Positions 33,423 to 43,448 of a stretch of DNA of 64,000 nucleotides are shown one piece after another. The number at the start of each line of letters is the position of its first letter. Within the stretch, counting starts at the first letter, position 1. The notes beneath the pieces were generated by a model, which saw only the letters and a list, made by a program, of their open reading frames with translations, had not been told where the DNA came from and did no database searches. The DNA comes from Azorinus chamasolen (Eukaryota > Mollusca > Bivalvia > Cardiida > Solecurtidae). Where the stretch lies: positions 19,564,957 through 19,628,956 of the forward strand of contig OY755247.1 in the NCBI GenBank assembly GCA_963576725.1, read 5' to 3'. Position numbers and translations under genes: made by a program.

Positions 33423-33581
33423 TAAACAGAAGCGCTAAAGCATGATGGTGATTGGAAGCTTTCTTCATTGCGTTTAGATCTAATGGTGCATTTTATTCCG
33501 GCAGGAAAGTGCGCATAGCCATGCAAGATTGCCATCATAATTGCAACAAAGTGCATTTGTTGTGTAGTAAAATGTACAATA

Positions 33582-33789
33582 TACAGTAAAACCTGTCTAT
33601 AACGGCCATTAAATTGTGTTAATTAGTTGGTATATAGGGCAGGTGGCTGCTTAAAGCAATGTGAATGTAAAACAGAACGCTCCTATAGGAGCGTTCTGTT
33701 TTACTTTCATCTTGCTTTAAGCAGCCACCTGCATTCAACAGAAAATATTTGATGTAATTTAGTGGCCGTTATAGAGAGATTTTACTGTA
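33582..33789. repeat. TA-MITE family E, full length
   Basis: TA-CAGTAAAACCTGTCTATAAC to GAGATTTTACTG-TA. Exact 14-mer at about 33679. Variants TTTCATCTTGC and CAACAGAAAATATTTGATG are shared with the copy at 34387, marking sister copies. Confidence 0.85.
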
Positions 33790-33816
33790 CCATTTTTCCA
33801 AATGGCTACTTAACCC

Positions 33817-34044
33817 TTAACCCATTACCTCTTAGGCTATTGGGTTAGACCCAACCTCTTTGAACAAATCTACTGAAAAGGAGTATTTACTAGAAAAAAG
33901 GCAAATCTGAGAAATATGTAGTTTTTAAACCATTGTGATAAACATAGCATTTGCTCCTATGGTGCAAATGCTCTATTTATTACAATGTTTCCAAAAGTGG
34001 CTTTTACAGAAGCAACAAAACCGTCAATATGAGGAATGGATTAA
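33817..34044. repeat. TTAA-MITE family A, full length
   Basis: TTAA at 33817-33820 and 34041-34044. Palindrome imperfect, tip GCTCCTATGGTGC. The closing TTAA is followed at once by a B-type segment. Confidence 0.8.
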
Positions 34045-34386
34045 TCTGATAAAGACCCGTTTTACGCATTTGCAAACAGAGTAGACCCAGATCAGACAGT
34101 TCCCTGGTCTGTGAATGTTCTGTTTGCTAATTGAATGAAATGGAACCGATTCTAAAGTTTCTGCACTGGCAGAAAAAACTCCAGTGTTGATATACTGTAA
34201 TAAATCATCATCTAATAAATATTCATAAAGTTAGTATTTCAAAAGACATTCCTCTTTGTTCATTAAACCTCTAAGCTAAGGAATATTTATGTAAGACATA
34301 ATGAGAGTATGACGTAACCTGTGCCCGTATCTATTTTAAACAAACAGAATAGACCCTGGTCCTACGGGAGTTGTCTGGGCTAGGTC
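34041..34386 (-). repeat. Family B pieces
   Basis: An inverted B starts at the shared TTAA (GTTTTACGCATTTGCAAACA, GACCCAGATCAGACAG). A second, forward relic at 34298-34386 ends GGCTAGGTCTA exactly where the E element begins. Confidence 0.6.
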
Positions 34387-34590
34387 TACAGTAAAACCTC
34401 TCTATAACGGCCACTAAATTGTGTTAATTAGTTGGTATTTAGGGCAGGTGGCTGTTTAAAGCAAGGTGAATGTAAAACTGAACGCTTCTATAGGAGCGTT
34501 CTGTTTTACTTTCATCTTGCTTTAAGCAGCAACCTGCCTTCAACAGAAAATATTTGATGTAATTTAGTGGCCGTTATAGAGAGGTTATAA
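34387..34590. repeat. TA-MITE family E, right tip missing
   Basis: TA-CAGTAAAACCTCTCTATAAC at the left; the right end stops at GAGAGGTTATAA where family J begins. Tip GCTTCTATAGGAGC. Sister of the copy at 33582. Confidence 0.8.
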
Positions 34591-34872
34591 TAGTAAACGA
34601 GTTTCATTAAAACAATGTATAATGAACACGAATGTAAGATTCTTTTTATCACTTAATCCTTAAAATGCCATAGAAAATAAAACAGACTAGCTGACGGCTA
34701 TTTCTGCCATTGCTTTACAAACAGCGTAGTAATACAACGGACGACGCATGGAGTGCTATAATTGGCTAACGCTTTTTAAATGAGCGCTACGATTGGCTAA
34801 CGTGCTAATTTGCATAAAAATGCACTAGTGCAATTCTGCGAAATACGGCACTCTGTTACGGCACTCCCACAC
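34588..34872 (+). repeat. Family J, copy 3, hairpin end absent
   Basis: Starts ATAGTAAACGAGTTTCATT and ends GGCACTCCCACA, 94 percent or so alike by eye to copy 1 over long stretches, with the doubled GATTGGCTAACG motif. The hairpin half present in copies 1 and 2 is missing at the join with E. Confidence 0.7.
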
Positions 34873-35029
34873 AGTAGAGTATGTGATAAACTGTAATATG
34901 TTTACAAATGCGTATAAATGCATCTCTGCCAAGTAAATTGTTAAGTCACTGGTTTTAAATGGTTGTTAGACCGTTTTCCCAACCAGCCGATGCTGTTACA
35001 TTTTGTATCTCACTACATGTATAGGCACT

Positions 35030-35580
35030 ATTAACCCTTTGAAGGCGGGAAACTGCTTGTAGTTTCACTATTGAGTCGTATTGACCCCTTGAAGGCGAGA
35101 AAACTACATGTATTAGCACTATTGACCCTTTGATCGGGCGGGAAAACAGCTTGTATTTTCACTATTGAGTCGTATTGACCCTTTGAAGGGTTGGGAAAAC
35201 TGCTTCTATTTTCACTATTGAGTCGTATTGACCCTTTGAAGGGCTGGAAAACTGCATGTATTACATGTAGCACTATTGGCCCTTTGAAGGGGTAGGAAAA
35301 CAGCTTGTATTTTCACTATTGAGTCGCATTAACCCTTTGAAGGCGAGAAAACTACATGTATTAGCACTATTGACCCTTTGAAGGGTTGGGGAAACAGCTT
35401 GTATTTTCACTATTGTGTCGTATTGACCCTTTGAAGGCGGGAAACTGCATGTATTAGCACTATTGGCCCCTTAAAGGCGGGAAAACAGCTTGTATTTTCA
35501 CTATTGAGTCGTACTGATCCTTTGAAGGAGGGAAAATACACGTTGTCACTATTGACCCTTTGAATGCGGGAAATGGCTGT
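35030..35580. repeat. Minisatellite with two alternating unit types
   Basis: About 12 units. Type 1 (about 52 bp) ends TATTTTCACTATTGAGTCGT; type 2 (about 42 bp) ends CATGTATTAGCACT; both start ATTGACCCTTTGAAGG. The order is roughly 1-2-1-1-2-1-2-1-2-1-2, a partial dimeric structure. Confidence 0.9.
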
Positions 35581-35755
35581 ACTGACATTTGCAAAGAATG
35601 AAGACACAGATTAGAGGGATCATAGAGGAGCTATCTGATCAGAATCTGCACCCTTTGTTTAACATGTAGCCTGCTGAACAATTATTTTTACAGAATTTTA
35701 GACCTACTACATTTTCGAATTTCAAGCTATAATCAATTAGCCTACTAAAATGCAA

Positions 35756-35869
35756 GCAGGGTGTCAAACAGTTTGGATCCTGATGAGACGCCGAGTTACT
35801 CGGCGTCTCCTCTGGATCCAATTGTTTGCATAGGTATTCACTCATCCGCCTAAAGCAGGCTAAAGGTTA
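35756..35869 (+). repeat. Family D, short copy
   Basis: GTGTCAAACAGTTTGGATCC, TGATGAGACGCCGAGTTACT, right arm CGGCGTCTCCTCTGGATCC (T.T mismatch), ending CTAAAGGTTAAG. Confidence 0.7.
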
Positions 35870-35924
35870 AGCCCCGCGTTTGGGATCGCTGGTTTACAAG
35901 TGGTAAAATATCGCCTGGTTTGTA

Positions 35925-36095
35925 AAACAATTCAATCCAGTCATTTAAATGCTGTTGCGTGCCTGGCAGACTTTTATTCCTTTATTTATTTCGCTTGTCT
36001 GTTTTTAAATTAATCAAGACCTTCAGTAAAACAATTCTCTCTGTTTAATCTGGTAATGAATTCTCTCGCAAAAAAATCATTTGCCGATGTAATTT
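35925..36095 (+). repeat. Diverged dispersed repeat N, copy 2
   Basis: Pairs with 22608-22770 (CAGTCATTTAAATGCTGTTG, TTAAATTAATCAAGACC, AATGAATTC). A relic B hairpin follows at 36118-36190. Confidence 0.5.
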
Positions 36096-36197
36096 ATGAA
36101 AAACGAATTGTGAAGCAAACAGGGTAGACTCTGATTAGATGTATTTCTTCAGGAGACATCTGGCTTTTATCTACATTGTTTGCAGTGGGGTATAATG

Positions 36198-36348
36198 GGT
36201 CTGAGTACGTTCTCAAGCTTTTGATTGGTCAGATTTGAGCCAAAGGCTCAAATCTGACCAATCAAAAGCTTGAGAACTCAAATCTGACCAATCAAAAGCT
36301 TGAGAACGAAACTCAGACTCAACTAAAAGCTTTATAAGCATGGACCCT
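36198..36348 (-). repeat. Foldback family F, copy 2 with a doubled right arm
   Basis: Inverse of copy 1: the 30-bp arm duplication (AATCAAAAGCTTGAGAAC twice) now lies on the right. The left end is truncated to GGGTCTGAGTACG. The sequence TATCTACATTGTTTGCAG plus GGGTATAATGGGTC stands on both sides (36172-36199, 36352-36386). Confidence 0.8.
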
Positions 36349-36399
36349 GGCCATTATCTACATTGTTTGCAGCGGGTATAATGGGTCAAACACCATGCC

Positions 36400-36620
36400 T
36401 GTACGAAGCTACTCCGCTTTACCTTGTACATGATGAATATTCATGTCAGAAATAGTGAATATATGAATACAGTATAACCTCTCTACACCGGACGTTCAAT
36501 TTAGTATGAATATCTGTCTTAGAGACATGTGACAGTTTAATGCAGGATGAAAGTCATACAGAAAGCTCATCCGTGATGTCATTATGTCTTACATGAATTT
36601 TCTACAGGGTAAAGGTTAAC
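36400..36620. repeat. Family B relic with half an H element
   Basis: TGATGAATATTCATGTCAGA, AATAGTGAAT, then an H left half at 36468-36573 (CAGTATAACCTCTCTACACC ... CAGAAAGCTCATC) ending at its dyad, then TGATGTCATTATGTCTTACA. Confidence 0.6.
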
Positions 36621-36732
36621 AAGATCATGTTTATCACAAAGTCACGTGTGGAAATGTAAAATAAGAGTGATTCATTCGTGCAGTCTATTCATCTAACCAT
36701 GCAGAAAGATTCTAGATTGGTTTGTGTTTATT

Positions 36733-36925
36733 ACAGAGGTCCAGATAAGATGCGTCAATTCAAACATTTTCAAGAATAACTTCTGTATTTCTCCACCAAA
36801 CCTTATGTTGTGACCACTCTTTAGAGAGAGACGATTCTAAAGAGTGGTCATAACATATGGTTCAGTGGAGAAATGACGATTTTAGTATTTGAGTATGCAT
36901 GTTTATCTGTAGCTCTGTATAATTT
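36733..36925. repeat. Foldback family G, full length
   Basis: CAGAGGTCCAGATAAGATGC at the left, TTTATCTGTAGCTCTG at the right; arms CCACCAAACCTTATGTTGTG and inverse meet at TTAGAGAGAGACG. Confidence 0.75.
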
Positions 36926-37099
36926 GATTACAATGATACAAATTGAAACCACTTTAATCAGTGTTCCATGTAATAAACACCAATAACATTACAATTAACC
37001 AATTGACTCACCTACTTATAATGTAAACCGGTTCAGATTGACGTTTTAGACCATGCTCATTTTTTCCATGTGGGGAGTTTCTGGGAAAAAACCTTTGAC

Positions 37100-37286
37100 A
37101 ATAACCGTTTACCTCATAGAAGTACTCTTTGACACATTTGTGCACAGAGTAGACCTGGACCCGCCTGACCAGATTCTGTTCTGTTCAGTTTGATGGTGAA
37201 ATAATATATATAATTGTATCTGAGTCCACATTTTCTGCTTTGGCTTAACCGTCATATGCCGTTATATTATTCTTGAAAAGAGGTTT
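37100..37286. repeat. Family B, decayed inverted relic
   Basis: CATTTGTGCACAGAGTAGAC and TCTGTTCTGTTCAGTTTGATG; the hairpin is collapsed. GTTTGGCTTA-type tail to about 37260. Confidence 0.45.
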
Positions 37287-37463
37287 CTAGAGCTACAGAT
37301 AAAGGTGCGTACTCAATACTCAAAATACTTAAAACCGTCATTTCTCCACCAAACCCTATACATGTACTGTGACCATTCTTTAGAATCGTCGCTAAGGAGT
37401 GGTCTCGGTATAGGGTTTGGTGGAGAAATAAAGGGGTTATTCGCATCTTATCTAGAGCTCTGT
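37287..37463. repeat. Foldback family G
   Basis: AGAGCTACAGATAAAGGTGC at the left, CGCATCTTATCTAGAGCTCT at the right; inner arms TTTCTCCACCAAACCCTATA and inverse. Confidence 0.75.
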
Positions 37464-37610
37464 GTTTCACACTTTCCTTCATATAAACGACTTTCGGCAC
37501 TTGATTTGCAAACATAGCATACCCAGATACATGTAGCACGGTTCCTGTAAGGGTCTGCTCTGTTTGCGCATAACATAATATATATCTGATCCTATAGCTT
37601 CTGCAATGGC
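37464..37610. repeat. Family B, decayed relic
   Basis: TTTGCAAACATAGCATACCC, CACGGTTCCTGTAAGGGTCT, CTCTGTTTGCGCATAAC and CTGATCCTATAGCTTCTGC. Confidence 0.5.
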
Positions 37611-37844
37611 TTAACCCTTTCCTCCATATCCTATTTTTAGACCCAACCTCTTTGAATGAATCTACTCAAAAGGAGCATTTACTAGAGAAAAGTAAAATTT
37701 TAGAATTACATGTATGTAGTTTGAAACATTGTGATAAATAGAGCATTTGCTGCTATAGGAGTAAATGCTCTATTTATCACAATGATTTCAAGAAGTGGTT
37801 ATTACAGAAGCGTAGAAAGGCGTATTTATGGAGGAAAGGGTTAA
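37611..37844. repeat. TTAA-MITE family A, full length
   Basis: TTAA at 37611-37614 and 37841-37844. The ends are the TTTCCTCCAT / ATGGAGGAAA type shared with B. Tip GCTGCTATAGGAGT. Confidence 0.85.
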
Positions 37845-37849
37845 AATAT

Positions 37850-37955
37850 TCGAGACGATTCTAAAGAGTGCTCACAGTATAGGCCAACAGGGTTTGGTGG
37901 AGAAATGACGAGTTTAGTATTTGAGCACGCACCTTTATCTGTAATTTTGGTAACA
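37850..37955. repeat. Foldback family G, right half only
   Basis: Starts at the dyad (GAGACGATTCTAAAGAGTG) and runs to GCACGCACCTTTATCTG. Confidence 0.65.
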
Positions 37956-38179
37956 TATTGGTTTATCAGACTGTTTCAACAGGAGAGGTGTTAAAGCTTC
38001 TACTCTGGGTTAAAATGTCAGTTTTCAATTCAATATTAAATTGCATGCATAAAACATGGACCTTAACACACGTATTGTCAATGCATTATACTGTTGCCCG
38101 ATTTCGTTCCATTTTCGTATAAACACACTAGTACAGACTCTTTTATGGCAATCTTAACAGACAGCTTGGATCTAAAGGA

Positions 38180-38246
38180 GGATCATCACCATCATCATCA
38201 TCATCATTATCATCATCGTCATCATCATCACCATCGTCGGCGTCGT

Positions 38247-38289
<43 letters not shown>

Positions 38290-38367
38290 GTCATCGTCAT
38301 CGTCATCATTATCATCATCATCATCATCATCATCACCATCATCATCACCATCACCATCATCATCACC
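38180..38367. repeat. (ATC)n microsatellite
   Basis: Trinucleotide CAT/ATC tract with CGT interruptions. It makes a His-rich or Met-rich frame on either strand with no coding value. Confidence 0.95.
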
Positions 38368-38543
38368 TAAATACTATCATGTATGTAACATACCTACATT
38401 GTATAACTTTCATCCCACTATCGTCACCATAACCACTATAACCACGGTGTAAAATTACCGTCTGCTTCAGGTTTCAAAATGGAGTTTCCTTCAACTTCAG
38501 TACAAAAACAATAATCAGCAAGTCAAACTTATTTTATCCTGTA

Positions 38544-38688
38544 TCCATGCTTATAAAAATTTTAAGTTGAGTCTGAGTTCGTTCTTAAGCTTCTGATTGG
38601 TCAGATTTGAGCCAAGGCTCAAATCTGACCAATCAAAAGATTGAAAATGAACTCAGACTCAACTAAAAAGCTTTATAAGCATGGGCCC
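38544..38688. repeat. Foldback family F, copy 3, single arms
   Basis: TCCATGCTTATAAAAATTT to AGCTTTATAAGCATGGGCCC; centre TTTGAGCCAAGGCTCAAA. It lacks the arm duplication seen in copies 1 and 2. Confidence 0.8.
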
Positions 38689-39175
38689 AGATGACATGAC
38701 GAGTTACTCAGCGACTCAACTGAGTTCAAACTGTTTGCTTAGTTTATCACAACCTCCAACGCAGTTATCTCCCCTAATCGCTACCACGAAGTGACAAGGG
38801 AGATCACTGTGAGGAGTTTGAGTTTATCGCTGTTTCGCGATTGCATTGACATCGAAAGGGAGCATGTTCTATGTTCTGTTATGGGGGTGAAAATGAATTA
38901 TTCAAACGGCCTGCATTGGTTGACTGGATGAGCCTTGTTTCCTTTTGGATTATGATCACCGATGTCATCGTCAATTAGATTTATTAGCCTTCATCATGCT
39001 GTAAAGCCCTATACCAGCTCAAACACTGGTGTTGCTGCAAGTTTTGTGTACTTTCAAATTGTTCAAGCTACATTACAGGCCAAGTAGTAAACAGATTGGG
39101 TCATGGTGATACTGCGCGTCTCATCTGGATCCAGACTGTCCCCAAATTCCAGGCATGTCCCGCTAAACATATTGG
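38689..39175. other. Unassigned DNA with two D-arm relics
   Basis: Relics: TGACGAGTTACTCAGCGAC with CAAACTGTTTGC (38703-38740), and CGTCTCATCTGGATCCAGAC (39117). Otherwise nothing recognised. Confidence 0.4.
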
Positions 39176-39403
39176 TCAACCCATTCCCTCATATTGACAC
39201 ATTTTGACGCCTCTGTAAAAGTCAGTGTTTTTAAACCATTGTGATAAATAGAGCATTTGCTCCTATGGAGCAAATGCTCTATTTATCGCAATGGTTTCAA
39301 AACTACACATTCGTCAATTACATTTTTTGTAGCAAGTCCTCTTTTGCGGTAGATTTATTCCAAGACGTTAGATCTACAAATAGCCTATTAGAGAACGGGT
39401 TAA
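39176..39403. repeat. TTAA-MITE family A, full length
   Basis: Left TCAACCCATTCCCTC, right TTAA at 39400-39403. Tip GCTCCTATGGAGC in a long near-perfect palindrome. Confidence 0.85.
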
Positions 39404-39599
39404 CCCATCATCCGCTGTTAGAGAAAATATTGACTGATCAAATTTGAATCTGGTCTTAAGCGGTATTCCAATTTCAAAACTAATAACACTGAAACTAATG
39501 GTCCCGAATGACCAGAAAATGCAACAATTCTTGAAAATAGAGTATGGAGCGACTTTTTACGGCCGTATATAACACCTAAATCTAAGTCTAGTCTGAAGA

Positions 39600-39745
39600 G
39601 CAACAGATAAAGGTGCGTACTCAAAATACCACAATCGTCCTTTCTCTACCAAACACTATGTTATTACCACTCTTTAGAATCGTCTTTTCTACAGAATGGT
39701 CACAACGTAGGGTTTAGTGGAAAAATAAAGAAGTAATTCTTGAAA
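39600..39745. repeat. Foldback family G
   Basis: AACAGATAAAGGTGCGTACT, ACCAAACACTATGTTATTAC, right arm AATGGTCACAACGTAGGG. Right end blurred by an AAAGAAGTAATTCTTG tail. Confidence 0.7.
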
Positions 39746-39750
39746 CTGTT

Positions 39751-39985
39751 TTAACCATTTCCTCCATAAATACGCCTTTCTACGCCTCTGTAAAAGTCAC
39801 TTAATGAAACCATTGTGATAAATAGAGCATTTGCTCCTATAGGAGCAAATGCTCTATTTATCACAATGGTTTGCAAATTGCAAAATTCTAAAAAAAAAAA
39901 ATTCCTTTTCTCTAGTTAAAGCTCCTTTTGGGTAGATTCATTCAAAGAGATTGGGTCTAAAATAGCCTATGGAGGAAAGGGTTAT
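39751..39985. repeat. TTAA-MITE family A, full length
   Basis: TTAA at 39751-39754, TTAT at 39982-39985. Ends CATTTCCTCCAT and ATGGAGGAAAGGG. Exact 14-mer GCTCCTATAGGAGC at 39833. Confidence 0.85.
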
Positions 39986-40029
39986 TTACGCGTCTTATCT
40001 GGACCTCTCTAATCTGGATTCAAAGTATG

Positions 40030-40250
40030 AACAAAGCATCAGACTTGGCTCTTTCTCTCATAGAGGCACCTTTTCCCGCCTTTTAAAACAGAGTGAACAC
40101 AGATCAGACAGCTCCGGTAGCAGACGTCTGCTCAGAGTCTGCTCCGTCTGCTTATGACATAATACAGAAATTATTCTCCTGTTTCTTTCAATTCTTGTTC
40201 ATAATGCCTTTATAAAAGGAATCAGCTGTTCAATAGTCATATAGCCGTCA
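40030..40250 (-). repeat. Family B, inverted, decayed
   Basis: AGAGGCACCTTTTCCCGCC, ACAGATCAGACAGCTCCGG, GCTCAGAGTCTGCTCCGTC, CTTATGACATAATACAG. No TTAA ends. Confidence 0.55.
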
Positions 40251-40251
40251 G

Positions 40252-40442
40252 AAATACGATAAAGGTGCGTACCAAAATACTAAAATCGTCATTTCTTCAC
40301 CAAACCATATACTGTGACCACTCTTTAGAATCGTCCCTTCGAGACGATTCTAAAGAGTGGTCACAGTATATGGTTTGGTGTAAAATTAAAGGAACTGTTC
40401 TTGAAAATGTTTAAATTTAAGCATCTTATCTGGACCTCTGGC
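40252..40442. repeat. Foldback family G, well-preserved core
   Basis: AAATACGATAAAGGTGCG, arms TCACCAAACCATATACTGTG and inverse around GTCCCTTCGAGACGATT; an almost perfect palindrome at 40292-40381. Confidence 0.75.
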
Positions 40443-40907
40443 CATTATTTCTTACTACATATTAATGTAGAGGTTTAAGGTAAATGTTTAAATAAACAAT
40501 GAAGTTCGTCCCTAGGCAATGTGTTAATTGGAAAATACCTTACTTCTTTGTAGATAATAGATAAAACGAAGTACTCCAGATTTGTTCAATCTACTTAAAA
40601 ACTAACCTGCTTGGTACATGGGAATTCTTTGTGTTATTCTTGACGGATACCGAAAACGTTGATAAAATCAGATAATCTTTATTTACAGTCAGTTTCCAGC
40701 ATACGTTTAACACTCGCTTTGAAGCTATATTGTCGGGCATAATAAGATCATCCAGTAACTATACAAACACACAACCTGTTAATTGATAAACAGCGTAGTG
40801 CAGCATATAGTTTCTTTACCAAGTATTAATTATACCAATTTCTAGAATAATATCAGTCATAATTCAGATAAGTATAAAAACGTCTGACCACAAACTAAGT
40901 CAAACTA
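40443..40907. other. Unassigned stretch
   Basis: No gene, RNA or repeat family recognised. Confidence 0.35.
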
Positions 40908-41098
40908 TTAACCCTTTACTCCATAAGTACGTTTTTTTTCCACGCCTTTGCAAACAGCGTAGACCCAGATCAGACGGCTCCTACAGGAGCCGTCTGATCA
41001 GGGTCTGCTGTGTTTGCTTATAGGATTATATAGATCTGATTCTTCAGTATCTGTCATTGCAAAAAGTTCCTATGTTCATGTGCCATTATAGTTTAAAC
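40908..41098 (-). repeat. Family B, inverted, right end lost
   Basis: TTAA at 40908-40911. Hairpin CAGATCAGACGGCTCCTACA / GGAGCCGTCTGATCAGGG (A.A mismatch). The long segment stops at 41098 where a half D begins. Confidence 0.75.
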
Positions 41099-41099
41099 A

Positions 41100-41242
41100 T
41101 ATAACTCGGCGTCTCACCAGGATCCAAACTGTGTGTTGCTGTTACTATATATTTGAAACAAAACTGAAGAAAATAAAAAAATGAAAATTTGTAGCAGACG
41201 ACAAAGTTAGCAGACGACAGAATTTGGCAGCGAAAGGGTTAA
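41100..41242 (-). repeat. Family D, right half only
   Basis: Starts near the dyad (ACTCGGCGTCTCACCAGGAT), carries TAGCAGACGACAAAGTTAGC and ends CAGCGAAAGGG-TTAA (41239-41242). Confidence 0.75.
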
Positions 41243-41284
41243 CTTTGGCAATTCAAATTTTTGAGCTGATGAGTGCCTTGTATT

Positions 41285-41564
41285 GCCTTGAACTATTTAT
41301 TTGACAGAGACGCATTTTCACGCCTTGCAAACGGAGTAGATTCAGATCAGTCGACTCCAGAAGCAGTCCTATAAACAGGGTCTACTCAATTTGCTTATGG
41401 CATTATATAGACCTGGTTCTCCTGTGTCTGCCATATTCAAAATTCACTTATTCACAATACATACTTATTCAAAATATTCGTGATTTCGCAGTGTATTCAT
41501 GTAGCTGCTAACATATACATGTAGTACAACATATATCTTAATTGATCTATTGAACATAGGAGTT
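41285..41564 (-). repeat. Family B, decayed inverted copy
   Basis: GACGCATTTTCACGCC, TTGCAAACGGAGTAGATTC, ACAGGGTCTACTCAATTTGC and ACCTGGTTCTCCTGTGTC. Confidence 0.5.
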
Positions 41565-41793
41565 TTAACCCATTACCTCATAGGCTATTTTAACTCCTAC
41601 CTCTTTGAATAAGTCTACCAAAAAGGAGCATTAACTAGAGAAAAGGAAAATTTCAGAATTTGTGTAGTTTTTAAACCATTGTGATAAATAGAGCATTTGC
41701 TCCATAGGAGCAAATGCTCTATTTATCACAATGGTTTCATAAGATGACTTTTACGGAGGCGTCAAAAGGCATCAATATGAGGGAATGGGTTAG
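41565..41793. repeat. TTAA-MITE family A, full length
   Basis: TTAA at 41565-41568, TTAG at 41790-41793. Tip GCTCCATAGGAGC. Confidence 0.85.
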
Positions 41794-41798
41794 GCAAC

Positions 41799-41900
41799 AG
41801 GTGGCTGCTTAATGCAGGGTAACGTAATGCAGAAAGCTCAAATATGAGATCTCCGCATTGCTTTCGTCTTGCATTAAAAGCTTCCACCTGCCTTAAAGAC
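41799..41900. repeat. TA-MITE family H, central part
   Basis: CAGGTGGCTGCTTAATGCAG with inverse TTGCATTAAAAGCTTCCACC. The TIRs are missing on both sides. Confidence 0.6.
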
Positions 41901-41971
41901 CCCAAAAATCACAAATTCGTCCAATGTCCATAAACTATGTGTGTCCGGCACCTTTGGCGGTGAAAGCGGTG

Positions 41972-42371
41972 AAACTCCTTCGCTGCCAAATTTTGTCGTC
42001 TGTTACAATTTTCATGATTTAATTTTATCCAATCATTTCCATCACATTAACCCTTTCGCTGCCAATGCCGGGTCTGTGATAACCTATGCAAACAGTTTGG
42101 ATCCAGATGAGACGCCGAGTAACTCGGCGTCTCATCAGGATCCAAATTGTTTGTTACTGTTACTATGTTTTTGAAATAAAAATGAAGAAAATGAAAAGAA
42201 TGAAAATTTGTAGCAGACGACAAAGTTAGCAGACGACAGACTTCGGCAGCGAAAGGGTTAACATACAGTTTATATCCTGATGAGATGTTGAGTTACTCGT
42301 TGTCTCGTCTGTATCAAAACTGTATGCATACGTAATCACAGAAGATGCGATATTGGCAGCGAGAGAAGTAA
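41972..42371 (-). repeat. Family D outer copy, split by another D
   Basis: Left part CTCCTTCGCTGCCAAATTTT ... CATCACA to 42046; right part from 42262 (ACAGTTTATATCCTGATGAG ... TTGGCAGCGAGAG). The two halves together make one D of about 185 bp. Confidence 0.75.
42047..42261 (-). repeat. TTAA-MITE family D nested inside a D
   Basis: 215 bp with TTAA at 42047-42050 and 42258-42261. Hairpin TTTGGATCCAGATGAGACGC / GCGTCTCATCAGGATCCAA with A.A mismatch, then TAGCAGACGACAAAGTTAGC. Confidence 0.85.
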
Positions 42372-42794
42372 CTGAAGAGAAACGTTTTATTTTACATCTC
42401 CGTGTTTCACCGCACCAAAGACACTCAAAGACTGATAAAATATAGATACTGAGTTCAAATGTTTTTATTTACCCTGCTATTGTTATTTGTTTAATACCAT
42501 TACGTAACCAGATAGCTTTCAATTATTTAAGCTACAGAATACCTAACAGATGAAGACTGGGTCGTTAGGTTTCCGTTGGGAAATCTCCCGACAAGTGATC
42601 ATACCATGACGACGTTCAATTAGACGCATGATTTTCAGCACATCTATGTCAATTACATCGCCCCTAGATGCTCGTATCTCTAAATAAATGGGTGATGGCG
42701 AGGTGTGAACCAGTGTCAATAGATAAATAATATTGGCTATTCAGTATCAATATCAAAGCTAGTATATGGTAATTCCAGGCTATCATCGACCAAA
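42372..42794. other. Unassigned stretch
   Basis: No gene or repeat family recognised. Confidence 0.35.
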
Positions 42795-42931
42795 TTAACC
42801 CTTTCCCTTATATAAACGCCTTTTCATGCCTTTGCAAACATAGTAGACCCAAATCAGCCAATTTCTACAGATCATTTGTATCGTCCGGTCAGGGTCTGCT
42901 CTGTTTGGTTATGGTATGGTACAAATTTGAT

Positions 42932-43297
42932 TACAGTGCTCCTTCTCTACAACGACACCCTTTAGGATACGAAGATTGTGTGTGTTGTTCAGAGGGAGTT
43001 GTTATAGGGAGGGAAAATCAAACATAATTAGCTTGTTTGCAGATCCCCAGATAAGGTGTGTTTCGAGAACAAAAACTATTATGCCTCTATCTAACCCTAT
43101 GTTGTGACCACTCTTTAGAATCGTCACAAAGTGACGATTCTAAAGAGTGGTCACAACATAGAGTTTGATGAAGGCATAAAGAAAATACGATGGGAAAAAG
43201 TTGTTTCAGGAGTCTTGTTGTTTCGGAAACAGTGACATGCGTTGTTGTAAGGAGGGAATCGTTATTGAGAGGGACGTTGTAGGGAGGGACCACTGTA
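42932..43297. mobile_element. Element M: TA-flanked transposon with 23-bp TIRs, nested in B
   Basis: Left TA-CAGTGCTCCTTCTCTACA and right GTAGGGAGGGACCACTG-TA are inverted copies, about 23 bp. The inner motif GAGGGAGTTGTTATAGGGAG also recurs inverted. It contains a G foldback at its centre. No transposase ORF. The TIR is of the pogo/Tigger type by appearance only. Confidence 0.7.
43038..43175. repeat. Foldback family G inside element M
   Basis: CAGATAAGGTGTGTTTCGAG, then an almost perfect palindrome CCTATGTTGTGACCACTC ... GAGTGGTCACAACATAG around CGTCACAAAGTGACG. Confidence 0.75.
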
Positions 43298-43448
43298 TAC
43301 AGTTTCAGCCTGAGCAAAAAATATCCCGTGTATAAATGTCATAATGAAAATTCAGCTAAAAGATTATTTCTGACATGAATATTGAATAGGGAATGATTAA
43401 AATTAAAAACGCATGTTAATCGATAAGGATGGACAGAGGGGGTGAAAA

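Larger units (their letters stand above)
42795..43400 (-). repeat. Family B outer copy, split by element M
   Basis: TTAACCCTTTCCC at 42795, GACCCAAATCAGCC and GGTCAGGGTCTGCTCTG, then ACAAATTTGAT to 42931. It resumes at 43298 with TACAGTTTCAGCC and ends GGGAATGA-TTAA (43397-43400). Confidence 0.75.

Noticed and set aside
38094..38432. His-rich open frame (and Met-rich frame on the other strand)
   Set aside because: It is a translation of the ATC microsatellite, with no coding context.
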